From NCBI RefSeq assembly GCF_902506265.1, contig NZ_LR733556.1, positions 1,607,971 through 1,671,970 on the forward strand: DNA of 64,000 bases, in the 5' to 3' direction. Numbering within the stretch: position 1 is the first letter of the stretch; every line of letters starts with the position of its first letter. The notes under the pieces are model-generated. The model did not search any database. It worked only from the letters and a program-made list of their open reading frames with translations, and was not told where the DNA came from. Shown here one piece after another: positions 34,337-42,775 of this stretch. Made by a program: the position numbers and the translations under genes. The stretch comes from Flavobacterium sp. 9AF. Lineage in GTDB: Bacteria > Bacteroidota > Bacteroidia > Flavobacteriales > Flavobacteriaceae.

Positions 34337-35019
34337 TAAAATTCTACCTTATAGCCTACTCCTTTGATAGTTTTGAAAAAATCATCACCAATTTTTTCTC
34401 TTAATTTTCTAATGTGAACATCAATTGTTCTACCTCCCACTACCACTTCATTGCCCCAAACTTTATCTAAAATTTCTTCTCTTGTAAATACTTTTCCAGG
34501 TTTAGTTGCTAGTAGATAAAATAATTCAAACTCTTTTCTTGGCAATATAATTTCTTCTCCTTGATGAATGATTTTATATTCTTCCCTATTGATTTCAATA
34601 TTACCAAATCGCAAAGTATCCGTAGTGGTGGAATCGTCTTTTAGCCTTCTTAATAAAGCTTTAACTTTGCTCACTAAAATTTTTGGTTTGATAGGTTTCG
34701 CTATATAATCATCTGCACCCGCATCAAAACCAGCTACTTGAGAGTAATCTTCAGAACGAGCCGTTAAAAAAGTAATAATAGTATTTTCTAATTCGGGATA
34801 TTTTCTAATATTTTCGCAAGCTTCTATACCATCCATTTCAGGCATCATTACATCCATAATAATCAAATGAGGTAGTTCTTTTTTTGCTTTCGTTATAGCT
34901 TCTTTACCATTTGATGCTGTGATAATTTGATATCCTTCTTGAGATAAATTGTAACCTACGATTTCTAAGATATCTGGTTCATCGTCAACTAATAATATCT
35001 TAATTTCTTTTTTTTTCAT
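34336..35019 (-). CDS. OmpR/PhoB-family response regulator
   Basis: 227 aa. Receiver domain about 1-120 with D12/D13, phospho-acceptor Asp in LIIMDVMMPEMDG (about 55), a Thr in FLTARSE and Lys in AKPIKP; winged-helix DNA-binding domain about 130-227 ending RTIDVHIRKLREKIGDDFFKTIKGVGYKV. It matches the PhoB-like regulator conserved in Bacteroidota. PhoB-type proteins bind direct repeats of 11-bp period; such phased repeats occur upstream of the TonB receptor and of the lipoprotein gene next to it, supporting local control. Confidence 0.9.
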   Translation of the reverse strand: MKKKEIKILLVDDEPDILEIVGYNLSQEGYQIITASNGKEAITKAKKELPHLIIMDVMMPEMDGIEACENIRKYPELENTIITFLTARSEDYSQVAGFDAGADDYIAKPIKPKILVSKVKALLRRLKDDSTTTDTLRFGNIEINREEYKIIHQGEEIILPRKEFELFYLLATKPGKVFTREEILDKVWGNEVVVGGRTIDVHIRKLREKIGDDFFKTIKGVGYKVEF

Positions 35020-35097
35020 AAACTTTTGGCATGTTTCTTAGCGGTAAAGGTAAAGATAATATAAAAAGATTCAAGTGCTTAACAATAATTTAATCAC

Positions 35098-35157
35098 TTT
35101 ACATTTTATTAACCTTATGTAAACGTTTTTATAATTTCCAAGTAACAGTCTAGTAAC
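35098..35157 (+). promoter_or_regulatory. Candidate PhoB-type operator: 11-bp-phased NTAAC array
   Basis: Units TTTAC, TTAAC, TAAAC, ATAAT, GTAAC and GTAAC end at 35102, 35113, 35124, 35135, 35146 and 35157, exactly 11 bp apart. The last unit ends 11 bp before the start of the -7 box at 35168. OmpR/PhoB-family proteins bind such head-to-tail repeats in place of a -35 element. Confidence 0.6.
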
Positions 35158-35167
35158 TTAATTACAA

Positions 35168-35175
35168 TTCCTTTG
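35168..35175 (+). promoter_or_regulatory. -7-like element TTCCTTTG
   Basis: Seven of eight matches to TAnnTTTG, 20 bp before the ATG at 35196. The weak box together with the upstream phased array suggests activator dependence. Confidence 0.5.
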
Positions 35176-35195
35176 CACCAAAATTCAACAACACA

Positions 35196-37976
35196 ATGAA
35201 ATTAAAATTTTTACTAGGCTTTTTGCTATTAACTACGTTAACATTTTCTCAAAATGGAACCGTAAGCGGAGTAATTACAGACAAAGAATTCAATAACGAA
35301 CCCCTTCCATTTGCAAATGTTCTTATTAAAGGCACCACCATTGGAACATCTACAGATGATAACGGAAAATATAGTTTATCTATAAAACCTGGTAGTTATG
35401 TTTTAGAAATAGGTTATTTAGGATATGAAACTAAAGAAATTCCTTTCACTATAAAAGCAGGTGAGAAAAAAGTAATCAATTATACTTTAGCTGCAAGTGG
35501 TGTTCAACTTGAAGATGTTGTAATTACACATACAGTAACTAAAGAAAGTGAAGCCGCTGTTTTACAAGACATTCAAAAAGCAGTAGAAATCAAACAAGCT
35601 ATTGGTGCTCAGGAAATGTCTAGAAAAGGAATTAGTGATGTAGAAGAAGGATTGACTAAGGTAACCAATATTTCAAAAGTAGAATCGAGAGGTTTATTTG
35701 TTAGAGGCTTAGAAGATAGATACAACAACCTTTTAATCAACGGCTTACAAGCACCATCAAATAGTCCATTCAAAAAGATTATCCCATTAGATTTGTTTCC
35801 TACTGATATTGTAGGTGTACTAAATGTTTATAAGACTTTTAATCCGAATATTCCTGGTGATTTTGCAGGAGCAATGATAGATATAGAAACTTCAGAATCA
35901 ACAAAATCAGAAACCAAACTTTCAATCGGTTTTGGATATACTACAATGAATAATGGGGAAGATTTTTTAATTTCTTCTGATGCAAATTCTACTCAAGGCT
36001 TTTTTGGATTAATAAAAAAAGACAGAGAACTACCTAGTGTATTTGGATCTGTACCAAGTGGTTACCAAATGACTTCGGCTGAATACAAGAATGCTCATGA
36101 AAACAATTCATGGAATGTAGATCAGTCTTCAAGTCCAATTAATTCTAGCATAGGATTCTATCACTCTGACAAATATAGTTTTGAAAACGGTAATAAGTTT
36201 AGTTATTTACTTTCATTGAATGCAGATAATAAATATTCAATAAGAAAAGGAGTAGATAGAACATTCAATCAAGGACAAGGAAACTATGACAAAAACTTAT
36301 TTAGAGAAGATTATAAATACAATACATCAAATTCTGCGTTGATTAACTTAAGGTACAAAGCAGATAGAGGTTATATTTCTGTAAATTCATTTTATTTAAG
36401 ATCAACAGAAAGTTTAATTTCTGATGGTTTAGGTTATTTAAATAGTTTAGAAAACAACCCAAATTTTAAGATTCGCTTAAATCAATTTGAGCAATCTGAT
36501 TATTTCAATAATCAAATTCTTTTAGGTTATGATTTAACCAAAAATGGCGATCATAGTATCAAAGCTGGTGGTTCATTTGTTAAAACTAATTATGCTCAGC
36601 CAGATAGAAAGACAATCGTTGGTACTATGGTAGATAGCGAAAAAATTGATATTTCTTACGGAGGTAACAATCTAAACAGACAGTATCTTCAAATTAAAGG
36701 TAATTACTATATGTCAGGACTTTTAGAGTACAATTGGAAATTTGGAAAGGAAGAAAATGACAAAAAAAACAAACTATCTGTTGGTATAAATTCATTTAGA
36801 AATAATATTACATCAAAATATAGATTTTTGGCAGGAAGAAATTTAATACCAACTCAATTTGTTACAGAATTAAATACAATTGACGACGTAATAAACGAGG
36901 ATGTATCAAATGGAATAGTAGCTTTTAGAGAAGAATCTAACGCTGACTATAAAGTAAAGTTAGACCAATTTGTAAATGCTGGATATTTTAATTTATTTTG
37001 GAATTTTGGTAAAAAAATCGAGTTGAATGCAGGTTTGAGAGCAGAGAGTTCTTTACGTGAAATAAAATTCCGTCCAATTTCTGCCTCAATTGATGACCCT
37101 TATTCTAAAGATAAAGATAATCAATTGGATTTACTACCATCAGCAAATATCAAGTATGCATTAAGTGAAGAAAGTAATATTAGATTTGCTTTATCAAAAA
37201 CTATTGTTCGTCCTGTAACAATGGAATTATTACCTATTCAGTTTGTGAATCCAGATGCTACAGTAGAGTTAGGAAATCCAAATTTAAAAAATTCGGAATC
37301 ATACAATTTAGATTTAAAATATGAAATGTTTACTGATAAAAACGAAATGTTTGCAGTAGGCCTTTTTGGGAAACAAATTAACAATCCAATTGAACGAATA
37401 TTTATACCAACAGCTAGCAGTGGTGGTCAAATAACTACATATAGTAATTCAGATCAAGCTACATTATTTGGAGCTGAATTAGAATTCATTATACAACTAT
37501 CAAGAATTAGTAAACAATTAGATAATTTTTCATTTGGGTTTAATACTTCCTTAATGAAAACAGATGTAAAAGTAAATAAGTTAGTAAATACACTTGAAAA
37601 CAACAATAGTAGAAGTTTACAAGGAGCATCAGAATGGCTTATAAATGCTGATTTAAAATATGAATTTGAATTAGCCAAAGATTTAAAAAACTCAATGACA
37701 TTAGTTTACGGTGTTTACGGGGATAGAATATATGCTGTTGGAACTGCTGGTTTAGATCACATTTATGAAAAACCTTTTAACAAATTAGATTTTGTTTGGT
37801 CGAGCCAAATCAGTGAAAATTTATCGGGTAAATTCTCAGTTGATAATATTTTAAATCCATATTATAGATATGAGTTAGGAGATAAAAGTACAGTAAATAT
37901 TGTAGAAGATTCATTAATCATGAGGGAATACAAAAGAGGAGTTGGCTTTTCATTTGGATTGACTTACTCATTCTAA
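35196..37976 (+). CDS. TonB-dependent receptor with carboxypeptidase-like N-terminal domain
   Basis: 926-aa outer-membrane receptor. Signal peptide (about 1-18), CarboxypepD_reg-like beta-sandwich (about 22-100: GTVSGVITDKEFNNEPLPFANVLIKGT, GYLGYETKEI), TonB-box region, plug domain (about 120-240: VRGLEDRYNNLLINGLQAPS), then a large barrel ending GVGFSFGLTYSF. It stands divergent from the PhoR/PhoB-like pair and is followed by a surface lipoprotein and T9SS proteins. Import of a phosphorus-containing compound under PhoB control is a reasonable inference from this context and from the phased promoter repeats; the sequence itself does not show the substrate. Confidence 0.88.
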   Translation: MKLKFLLGFLLLTTLTFSQNGTVSGVITDKEFNNEPLPFANVLIKGTTIGTSTDDNGKYSLSIKPGSYVLEIGYLGYETKEIPFTIKAGEKKVINYTLAASGVQLEDVVITHTVTKESEAAVLQDIQKAVEIKQAIGAQEMSRKGISDVEEGLTKVTNISKVESRGLFVRGLEDRYNNLLINGLQAPSNSPFKKIIPLDLFPTDIVGVLNVYKTFNPNIPGDFAGAMIDIETSESTKSETKLSIGFGYTTMNNGEDFLISSDANSTQGFFGLIKKDRELPSVFGSVPSGYQMTSAEYKNAHENNSWNVDQSSSPINSSIGFYHSDKYSFENGNKFSYLLSLNADNKYSIRKGVDRTFNQGQGNYDKNLFREDYKYNTSNSALINLRYKADRGYISVNSFYLRSTESLISDGLGYLNSLENNPNFKIRLNQFEQSDYFNNQILLGYDLTKNGDHSIKAGGSFVKTNYAQPDRKTIVGTMVDSEKIDISYGGNNLNRQYLQIKGNYYMSGLLEYNWKFGKEENDKKNKLSVGINSFRNNITSKYRFLAGRNLIPTQFVTELNTIDDVINEDVSNGIVAFREESNADYKVKLDQFVNAGYFNLFWNFGKKIELNAGLRAESSLREIKFRPISASIDDPYSKDKDNQLDLLPSANIKYALSEESNIRFALSKTIVRPVTMELLPIQFVNPDATVELGNPNLKNSESYNLDLKYEMFTDKNEMFAVGLFGKQINNPIERIFIPTASSGGQITTYSNSDQATLFGAELEFIIQLSRISKQLDNFSFGFNTSLMKTDVKVNKLVNTLENNNSRSLQGASEWLINADLKYEFELAKDLKNSMTLVYGVYGDRIYAVGTAGLDHIYEKPFNKLDFVWSSQISENLSGKFSVDNILNPYYRYELGDKSTVNIVEDSLIMREYKRGVGFSFGLTYSF

Positions 37977-37983
37977 CAAAATT

Positions 37984-38017
37984 AAAAAGAGCTTTTCAAA
38001 ATTGAAAAGCTCTTTTT
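37984..38017. terminator. Intrinsic terminator after the TonB receptor gene
   Basis: Stem AAAAAGAGCTTTTC pairs with GAAAAGCTCTTTTT around a short AT loop. Confidence 0.9.
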
Positions 38018-38049
38018 AATTTACCTAAACTTAACAATACTAGAATTAC

Positions 38050-38087
38050 TTAATCTTTTCATAATTTCCTTATAACAATAACAAAAC
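38050..38087 (+). promoter_or_regulatory. Second candidate PhoB-type phased array
   Basis: Units TTAAT, ATAAT, ATAAC and AAAAC end at 38054, 38065, 38076 and 38087, 11 bp apart. The last unit ends 11 bp before the start of the -7 box (38098), the same register as in front of the TonB receptor gene. The units are weaker than in that first array. Confidence 0.45.
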
Positions 38088-38097
38088 TTCTTGAATC

Positions 38098-38105
38098 TAT
38101 TTTTG
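38098..38105 (+). promoter_or_regulatory. -7 promoter element TATTTTTG
   Basis: Perfect TAnnTTTG match 26 bp before the ATG of the lipoprotein gene. Confidence 0.6.
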
Positions 38106-38131
38106 TATCAAATTATTAAACAACAATTACA

Positions 38132-39292
38132 ATGAAAAAATTACTATTTAGTGCTGCTTTTTTAAGTTTAATTTTTACTGGATGTTCATCAGATGATGAT
38201 GAAACTATTAACAATGGACCTTCAGTTGGAGAAATTACTGGTGATATAACCACTAATACAAGTTTACCTCTAGGAAATTATACTTTAAAAGGAATTGTTA
38301 GAGTAAAAAGTGGTGCAAAATTAACAATAGCTGCAGGTTCAAAAATCACAGCTGATGTAACAAATGGAGTTGATGCTTTGGTTGCTGAAAATGGAGGAAA
38401 ATTAGAATTAATTGGAACTGCTGCTGAGCCAATTGTATTAACTGAATTATCACAAACGCCAGGATCTTGGGGTGGAATAATTATATATGGTGATGCTCCT
38501 ATAGTAGGTGCAAGTGGTGTAACATCTGCAACATCTGAAGATGGGCTTAACCTACCTTATGGAGGAAGTAATTCAAACCACAATGGAGGCACTTTAAAGT
38601 ATGTTAGAGTTGAATATGCTGGTAAAAAAATTACTGATGGAACAGGAGAAATGAATGGTTTCTCATTTTATTCTGTTGGTTCAGGAACTACTTTAGATCA
38701 TTTAGTATCATATAAAGGAGCTGATGATGGTTACGAATTTTATGGAGGTACAGTGAGTGCTACAAATTTAATCTCTTACGGAAACTATGACGATTCTTTC
38801 GATTGGCAAGATGGATGGAGAGGACAAAACAACTCAAATTGGTATGCATATCAAACTGTTACTGGTAATTTCGGTATGGAAATTGAAGCAAAATCTGTTA
38901 ATAATGATTTTTGGCCAGTTGTTACAAACATTACTTTAAAAAGAGCTCCTGGTACATTAACTGAAAATGCTTCCGTAGAATATGATGCTATACAATTTAA
39001 AAAAGAAGGTAATGGAGTATACTCAAATATTTTAATTGAAGGGTATTCAGATGTAAATGCTGTTGCTGTAAGAATTCAAGATGCAAATACAAATACCAAT
39101 CAAGTAAACGGGAATAAAATTAAATTAACCGATGTTAAAATAGTAGGAGGAACTACAGAAACAGGCTCAGGTTCATCATCATTTACTGTTGCTTTCCCTT
39201 CTGGACAATTAACAACATCTTCGACAGCTGCTGGTGCTAACTTAACTGCTGGTGCATGGGCTACTGTTAATGGTGTTAATTTACTACAATAA
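38132..39292 (+). CDS. Surface lipoprotein with right-handed beta-helix-like repeats
   Basis: 386-aa lipoprotein: signal with lipobox IFTGC (Cys18) followed by SSDDDE, the acidic motif associated with surface export in Bacteroidota. The body is Gly/Thr-rich with beta-helix character (GIVRVKSGAKLTIAAGSKI, WGGIIIYGDAP, LKYVRVEYAG, GTTLDHLVSYKGADDGYEFYGG). Homologues are, as I recall, often poorly annotated (for example multidrug transporter), which the sequence does not support. It is placed after a TonB receptor with similar promoter repeats, so it may be the surface partner that captures the substrate. Function unproven. Confidence 0.75.
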   Translation: MKKLLFSAAFLSLIFTGCSSDDDETINNGPSVGEITGDITTNTSLPLGNYTLKGIVRVKSGAKLTIAAGSKITADVTNGVDALVAENGGKLELIGTAAEPIVLTELSQTPGSWGGIIIYGDAPIVGASGVTSATSEDGLNLPYGGSNSNHNGGTLKYVRVEYAGKKITDGTGEMNGFSFYSVGSGTTLDHLVSYKGADDGYEFYGGTVSATNLISYGNYDDSFDWQDGWRGQNNSNWYAYQTVTGNFGMEIEAKSVNNDFWPVVTNITLKRAPGTLTENASVEYDAIQFKKEGNGVYSNILIEGYSDVNAVAVRIQDANTNTNQVNGNKIKLTDVKIVGGTTETGSGSSSFTVAFPSGQLTTSSTAAGANLTAGAWATVNGVNLLQ

Positions 39293-39343
39293 GCTATATT
39301 TTATATATTAAAAGATAATAACATTTTTTCTATAATAAAAGTT

Positions 39344-39370
39344 AAAAATCCCTCAAAATGAGGGATTTTT
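39344..39370. terminator. Intrinsic terminator after lipoprotein gene
   Basis: Stem AAAAATCCCTCA with TGAGGGATTTTT, loop AAA. Confidence 0.9.
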
Positions 39371-39425
39371 TATTTGGCATTGTTATTGCAATAAAAAAAA
39401 GTGTTATATTTACAATCTAATCAGT

Positions 39426-39779
39426 ATGCTAGTGATAAAAAAATACTTTTATATTATTCTTTTTTGTACTCTTTTATTTTCTGTAGACACATTGTCACAG
39501 AACAGTAAAAACAATACTTCAAGTACAAGCACTACTCAAGAACCTTCAATTGAGGGTCTTACTATTTATCCTAATCCAGTTAACAATGGAAAAATTTATA
39601 TTACCTCAAAACTAGGCCTTGAAAAAAAGGTAGAAATTTTTGATGTCTTAGGTAAAAAAGTTTTTGAAGCCATAGTAACAACCAAAGAAGTTAATATTAG
39701 CTCATTAAACACTGGAGTTTATATTGTAAAAGTAAAAGAAGGAGACAACTCGGCTACTAGAAAACTAATTATCAATTAA
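39426..39779 (+). CDS. Small T9SS-sorted exported protein
   Basis: 117-aa protein with signal peptide (about 1-25, ending SQ), a short Ser/Thr/Asn-rich linker and then a complete type A T9SS sorting domain (GLTIYPNPVNNGKIYI, KVEIFDVLGKKVFEA, NTGVYIVKVKEG, RKLIIN). There is almost no cargo, so it is either a stand-alone sorting domain or the remnant of a longer protein. The ATG at 39426 is chosen because it begins the signal peptide; a -7-like TATATTTA lies 14 bp upstream, and a palindrome TTATTGCAATAA just before that. Confidence 0.75.
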   Translation: MLVIKKYFYIILFCTLLFSVDTLSQNSKNNTSSTSTTQEPSIEGLTIYPNPVNNGKIYITSKLGLEKKVEIFDVLGKKVFEAIVTTKEVNISSLNTGVYIVKVKEGDNSATRKLIIN

Positions 39780-39824
39780 TTAGTCCTTGTTTTATATTTC
39801 TAAATTAACTATTATTTTACATAC

Positions 39825-39848
39825 CTATTTTCGTAAAAACGAAAATAG
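39825..39848. promoter_or_regulatory. Perfect inverted repeat before the lamin-tail gene
   Basis: CTATTTTCGT-N4-ACGAAAATAG, 10-bp arms, ends 4 bp before the -7 box at 39853, so it covers the -33 region. No T run follows, so it is more likely an operator than a terminator. Confidence 0.5.
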
Positions 39849-39852
39849 TTAC

Positions 39853-39860
39853 TATATTTG
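39853..39860 (+). promoter_or_regulatory. -7 promoter element TATATTTG
   Basis: Perfect TAnnTTTG match, 24 bp before the ATG at 39885. Its final TTG is in frame with the gene but belongs to the promoter. Confidence 0.6.
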
Positions 39861-39884
39861 TACACATTAAAAAAACTTAAAAAA

Positions 39885-41621
39885 ATGAAAAAACTTTACT
39901 TTTTATTTACTTTATTTATAACTTTTCTGTCATTTGCACAATCTACAGATTTATATTTCAGCATGTATGCAGAAGGTTCTTCTAATAATAAATTTTATGA
40001 GATTTACAACGGAACAGGATCGTCAGTTGATTTAGGCAACTATTCCGTAGAACTATATGCTAATGGTGCTACTACAGCTACCAATACTTTAACATTTCCT
40101 GCATCAACTATGTTAGCTTCAGGAGATGTATATGTAGTTTATAATTCATCATCTAATGCAACTATAATAAGCGCAGGAGACATCAGCTCTTCAACATGTA
40201 ATTATAATGGAGATGATGCATTAGCACTTTTAAAGTTAGGAAGTGTAATTGACGTAATTGGACAAATTGGAAGCGACCCAGGAACAGCATGGAATGTTGG
40301 AAGTACAACTGGAGCAACTGTAAATCATACTTTAGTTAGAAAAAATTCTGTTTGTAGCCCAAATCCTGTAGCTTTATCTTCTTTTGGAACAGACGATACT
40401 ACTTCAGAATGGATAGTATATGCAATTGATGCAGAATGGGGTCAAATTGGATCTCATAGTGGCTGTTCAACTTTACCATCATTAGCAATATCATCTCCAT
40501 CTAACGCAACACTTTTCAACCCTTTAACAACTTCTGTGAATGTTTCTTTTTCTGTTGCCAATTTCACAGTTGCTAATGGTACTGGAGATGGTTATATTAA
40601 ATACTCTGTAAACGGAGGAAGTGCAGTAGATCAATTTGATACTTCAGATATCGTTATCCCTGTTACGCAAGGAGGTTCTTATGCAGTTGCATTAGAATTA
40701 GTTGATAATGCAGGAAATCCTTTATCAACTCCTATCACTGACAACGTAGTGTTTTCCGTAGACATCTTGTATGTAATGCAAGATATTGCTGGTTTAAGAG
40801 CAGATGTACTTTCAAACGGCGTTGGTAGATATTACCAAATTAACTCTACACCAACCATTACTTACAAAAGAGCAACTAGAAATCAAAAATACATACAAGA
40901 CGGAACTGCTGCTATTTTAATTGACGATAATAATGGTATAATAACTGTAGGAAACCAAGGAGATGGATTATCTGGGCTAGTAGGACAATCTTTTGATTTT
41001 AATGGTTTATTGGAATTTGTACCAGTGCAAAATGCAACTGTAGCTACTGGAGCTACAATTACCCCACAAGTAGTAACAATTGCCGATGTTATAGCTACAC
41101 CAGAAGATTACGAAAGTGAATTACTTCAAATTAACGGAGTAACTTTTGATGCTACAAATACAACATTTGCAACTAATACAAATGTACCTGTAACTGCACC
41201 TACAGCAACTACATTCAGACCTATTTTTTCTGAAGCAGATTATATTGGTCAAAACATTCCAACTTCAGCAACAAATATTATCTGTTTTGCTGGTCAAAGT
41301 ACAGCTGCAAATGTTCCAACTACAAATCAAGTGTACTTAGTAGCAAGAAGTTTAGCTGATTTAACATTAGAAACTAAATCTTTTGATGCTATCGCTGGTT
41401 TAAAAATGTATCCAAACCCTTTAACAGGTAACATCTTAAACTTCTCATCGAATGCAAATGCAGCTATGACTGTTCAAGTATATGACGTTTTAGGTAAAGA
41501 AGTAGTAAAAGGAAATGTAATCAACAATACTTTTAATACAGGTAACTTAAACGCGGGTATTTACATTGTAAAAATTACAGAAGAAGGAAAAACTGCTACT
41601 AGAAAATTAGTAGTGAAATAA
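39885..41621 (+). CDS. Secreted lamin-tail-domain protein with T9SS sorting domain
   Basis: 578 aa from the ATG at 39885, which starts a proper signal peptide (MKKLYFLFTLFITFLSFAQ). Lamin-tail domain about 20-155 (DLYFSMYAEGSSNNKFYEIYNG, GDDALALLKLG, DVIGQIG), an Ig-like segment (about 160-260), an OB-fold or DUF5689-like region (about 270-470: DIAGLRADV, YIQDGTAAILIDDNNG, YESELLQINGVTF), then a T9SS type A domain (GLKMYPNPLTG, VQVYDVLGKEV, LNAGIYIVKI). Such N-terminal modules accompany extracellular nucleases, but no nuclease domain is present. Being next to the PhoB-linked cluster, a role in nucleic-acid or phosphate scavenging is possible; unproven. Confidence 0.75.
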   Translation: MKKLYFLFTLFITFLSFAQSTDLYFSMYAEGSSNNKFYEIYNGTGSSVDLGNYSVELYANGATTATNTLTFPASTMLASGDVYVVYNSSSNATIISAGDISSSTCNYNGDDALALLKLGSVIDVIGQIGSDPGTAWNVGSTTGATVNHTLVRKNSVCSPNPVALSSFGTDDTTSEWIVYAIDAEWGQIGSHSGCSTLPSLAISSPSNATLFNPLTTSVNVSFSVANFTVANGTGDGYIKYSVNGGSAVDQFDTSDIVIPVTQGGSYAVALELVDNAGNPLSTPITDNVVFSVDILYVMQDIAGLRADVLSNGVGRYYQINSTPTITYKRATRNQKYIQDGTAAILIDDNNGIITVGNQGDGLSGLVGQSFDFNGLLEFVPVQNATVATGATITPQVVTIADVIATPEDYESELLQINGVTFDATNTTFATNTNVPVTAPTATTFRPIFSEADYIGQNIPTSATNIICFAGQSTAANVPTTNQVYLVARSLADLTLETKSFDAIAGLKMYPNPLTGNILNFSSNANAAMTVQVYDVLGKEVVKGNVINNTFNTGNLNAGIYIVKITEEGKTATRKLVVK

Positions 41622-41643
41622 TAATTCCTTTAAAATATTTATT

Positions 41644-41677
41644 AAAAAGCACCAATATTCTCTTGGTGCTTTTTTTA
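41644..41677 (+). terminator. Intrinsic terminator
   Basis: Stem AAAAAGCACCAA with TTGGTGCTTTTT, followed by more T. Confidence 0.9.
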
Positions 41678-41682
41678 TTTTA

Positions 41683-41690
41683 TACTTTTG
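41683..41690 (+). promoter_or_regulatory. -7 promoter element TACTTTTG
   Basis: Perfect TAnnTTTG match, 38 bp before the ATG of the LuxE-like gene, directly after the preceding terminator. Confidence 0.5.
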
Positions 41691-41728
41691 CAGGTATTCG
41701 AAACAGAATATGGTTTCAGTAATTCATT

Positions 41729-42709
41729 ATGATTCACACAGAGGATATATTTACAATTTCAAGCAAAAAAGATTTTGAAAAACTTACCTTAAAAGTTTTT
41801 CGTTACCAATTTGACAATAACAAAGTCTATAACGAATTTTGTACTTTATTGAAAAAAGATAAATCTAATGTAAAAACAATCCTAGATATTCCTTTCTTAC
41901 CCATACAATTTTTCAAAAGTCATGAAATTGTGAGCACAACCAACTCTGTTCAGGAAACTTTCACAAGTAGTGGAACAACCGGTATGCAAACTAGCAAGCA
42001 TTTGGTAACCGACGTTTCGTTATACGAACAAAGTTACCGTAAGGGTTTTGCAGAGTTTTATGGCAACATTGAAGATTATTGCATTTTAGCTTTACTTCCT
42101 TCCTATTTAGAACGCGAAGGTTCTTCTTTAATTTATATGGTTGATGATTTAATCCAAAGTAGCACCCACCCAGATTCTGGCTTTTACTTAAATAATTATG
42201 AAGATTTGATTGCCAAATTGATTGCCTTAGATCAATCGGGACAAAATGTAATTTTAATTGGGGTAACGTATGCTTTATTAGATTTAATAGAAAAACATAC
42301 TTTTCAATTGAAAAACACGATCATTATGGAAACGGGTGGTATGAAAGGAAAACGAAAAGAAATGATTCGAGAAGAATTACACGCTATTTTAAGCCACGGT
42401 TTTGGTGTACCTGTTATACATTCCGAATACGGCATGACCGAGCTTCTATCGCAAGCGTATTCACTTGGTAACGGTATTTTTGAATGCCCACCTTGGATGC
42501 AAATTCTTATACGCGATACAGAAGATGCTTTATCCTATGTTACTAATGGAAAAACAGGAGGAATTAACGTTATTGATTTAGCCAATGTCAATTCGTGTTC
42601 GTTTATTGCCACACAAGATTTGGGAAAAAAATATCCCAACCATTCTTTCGAAGTGTTGGGACGTTTTGATCATTCTGATATTAGAGGTTGTAATCTAATG
42701 GTTTTATAG
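41729..42709 (+). CDS. LuxE/PaaK-family acyltransferase
   Basis: 326-aa protein related to LuxE acyl-protein synthetases and the ANL adenylating superfamily. The phosphate-binding loop TFTSSGTTGMQTS (about 79-91) and the SEYGMTELLSQAYS motif (about 232-245) are diagnostic. Members activate or transfer fatty acyl groups. I recall this stand-alone form as common in Flavobacteriaceae next to lipid or envelope genes; acyl donor and acceptor are not known. The stop codon is followed without a gap by a copy of a dispersed palindromic repeat. Confidence 0.82.
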   Translation: MIHTEDIFTISSKKDFEKLTLKVFRYQFDNNKVYNEFCTLLKKDKSNVKTILDIPFLPIQFFKSHEIVSTTNSVQETFTSSGTTGMQTSKHLVTDVSLYEQSYRKGFAEFYGNIEDYCILALLPSYLEREGSSLIYMVDDLIQSSTHPDSGFYLNNYEDLIAKLIALDQSGQNVILIGVTYALLDLIEKHTFQLKNTIIMETGGMKGKRKEMIREELHAILSHGFGVPVIHSEYGMTELLSQAYSLGNGIFECPPWMQILIRDTEDALSYVTNGKTGGINVIDLANVNSCSFIATQDLGKKYPNHSFEVLGRFDHSDIRGCNLMVL

Positions 42710-42733
42710 TTCTCGACTCCGCTCGAACTGACA
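42710..42733. repeat. Dispersed palindromic repeat, intergenic copy
   Basis: TTCTCGACTCCGCTCGAA followed by CTGACA; TCGA-type inverted arms are internal. The same 24 bp with one mismatch occurs inside leuS at 63647-63670. A partial further unit (ATCTCGACTGGC) follows at 42734. GC content is well above the surroundings. Confidence 0.75.
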
Positions 42734-42775
42734 ATCTCGACTGGCTTGAACCATATACTTAAACAAACCACTGGA

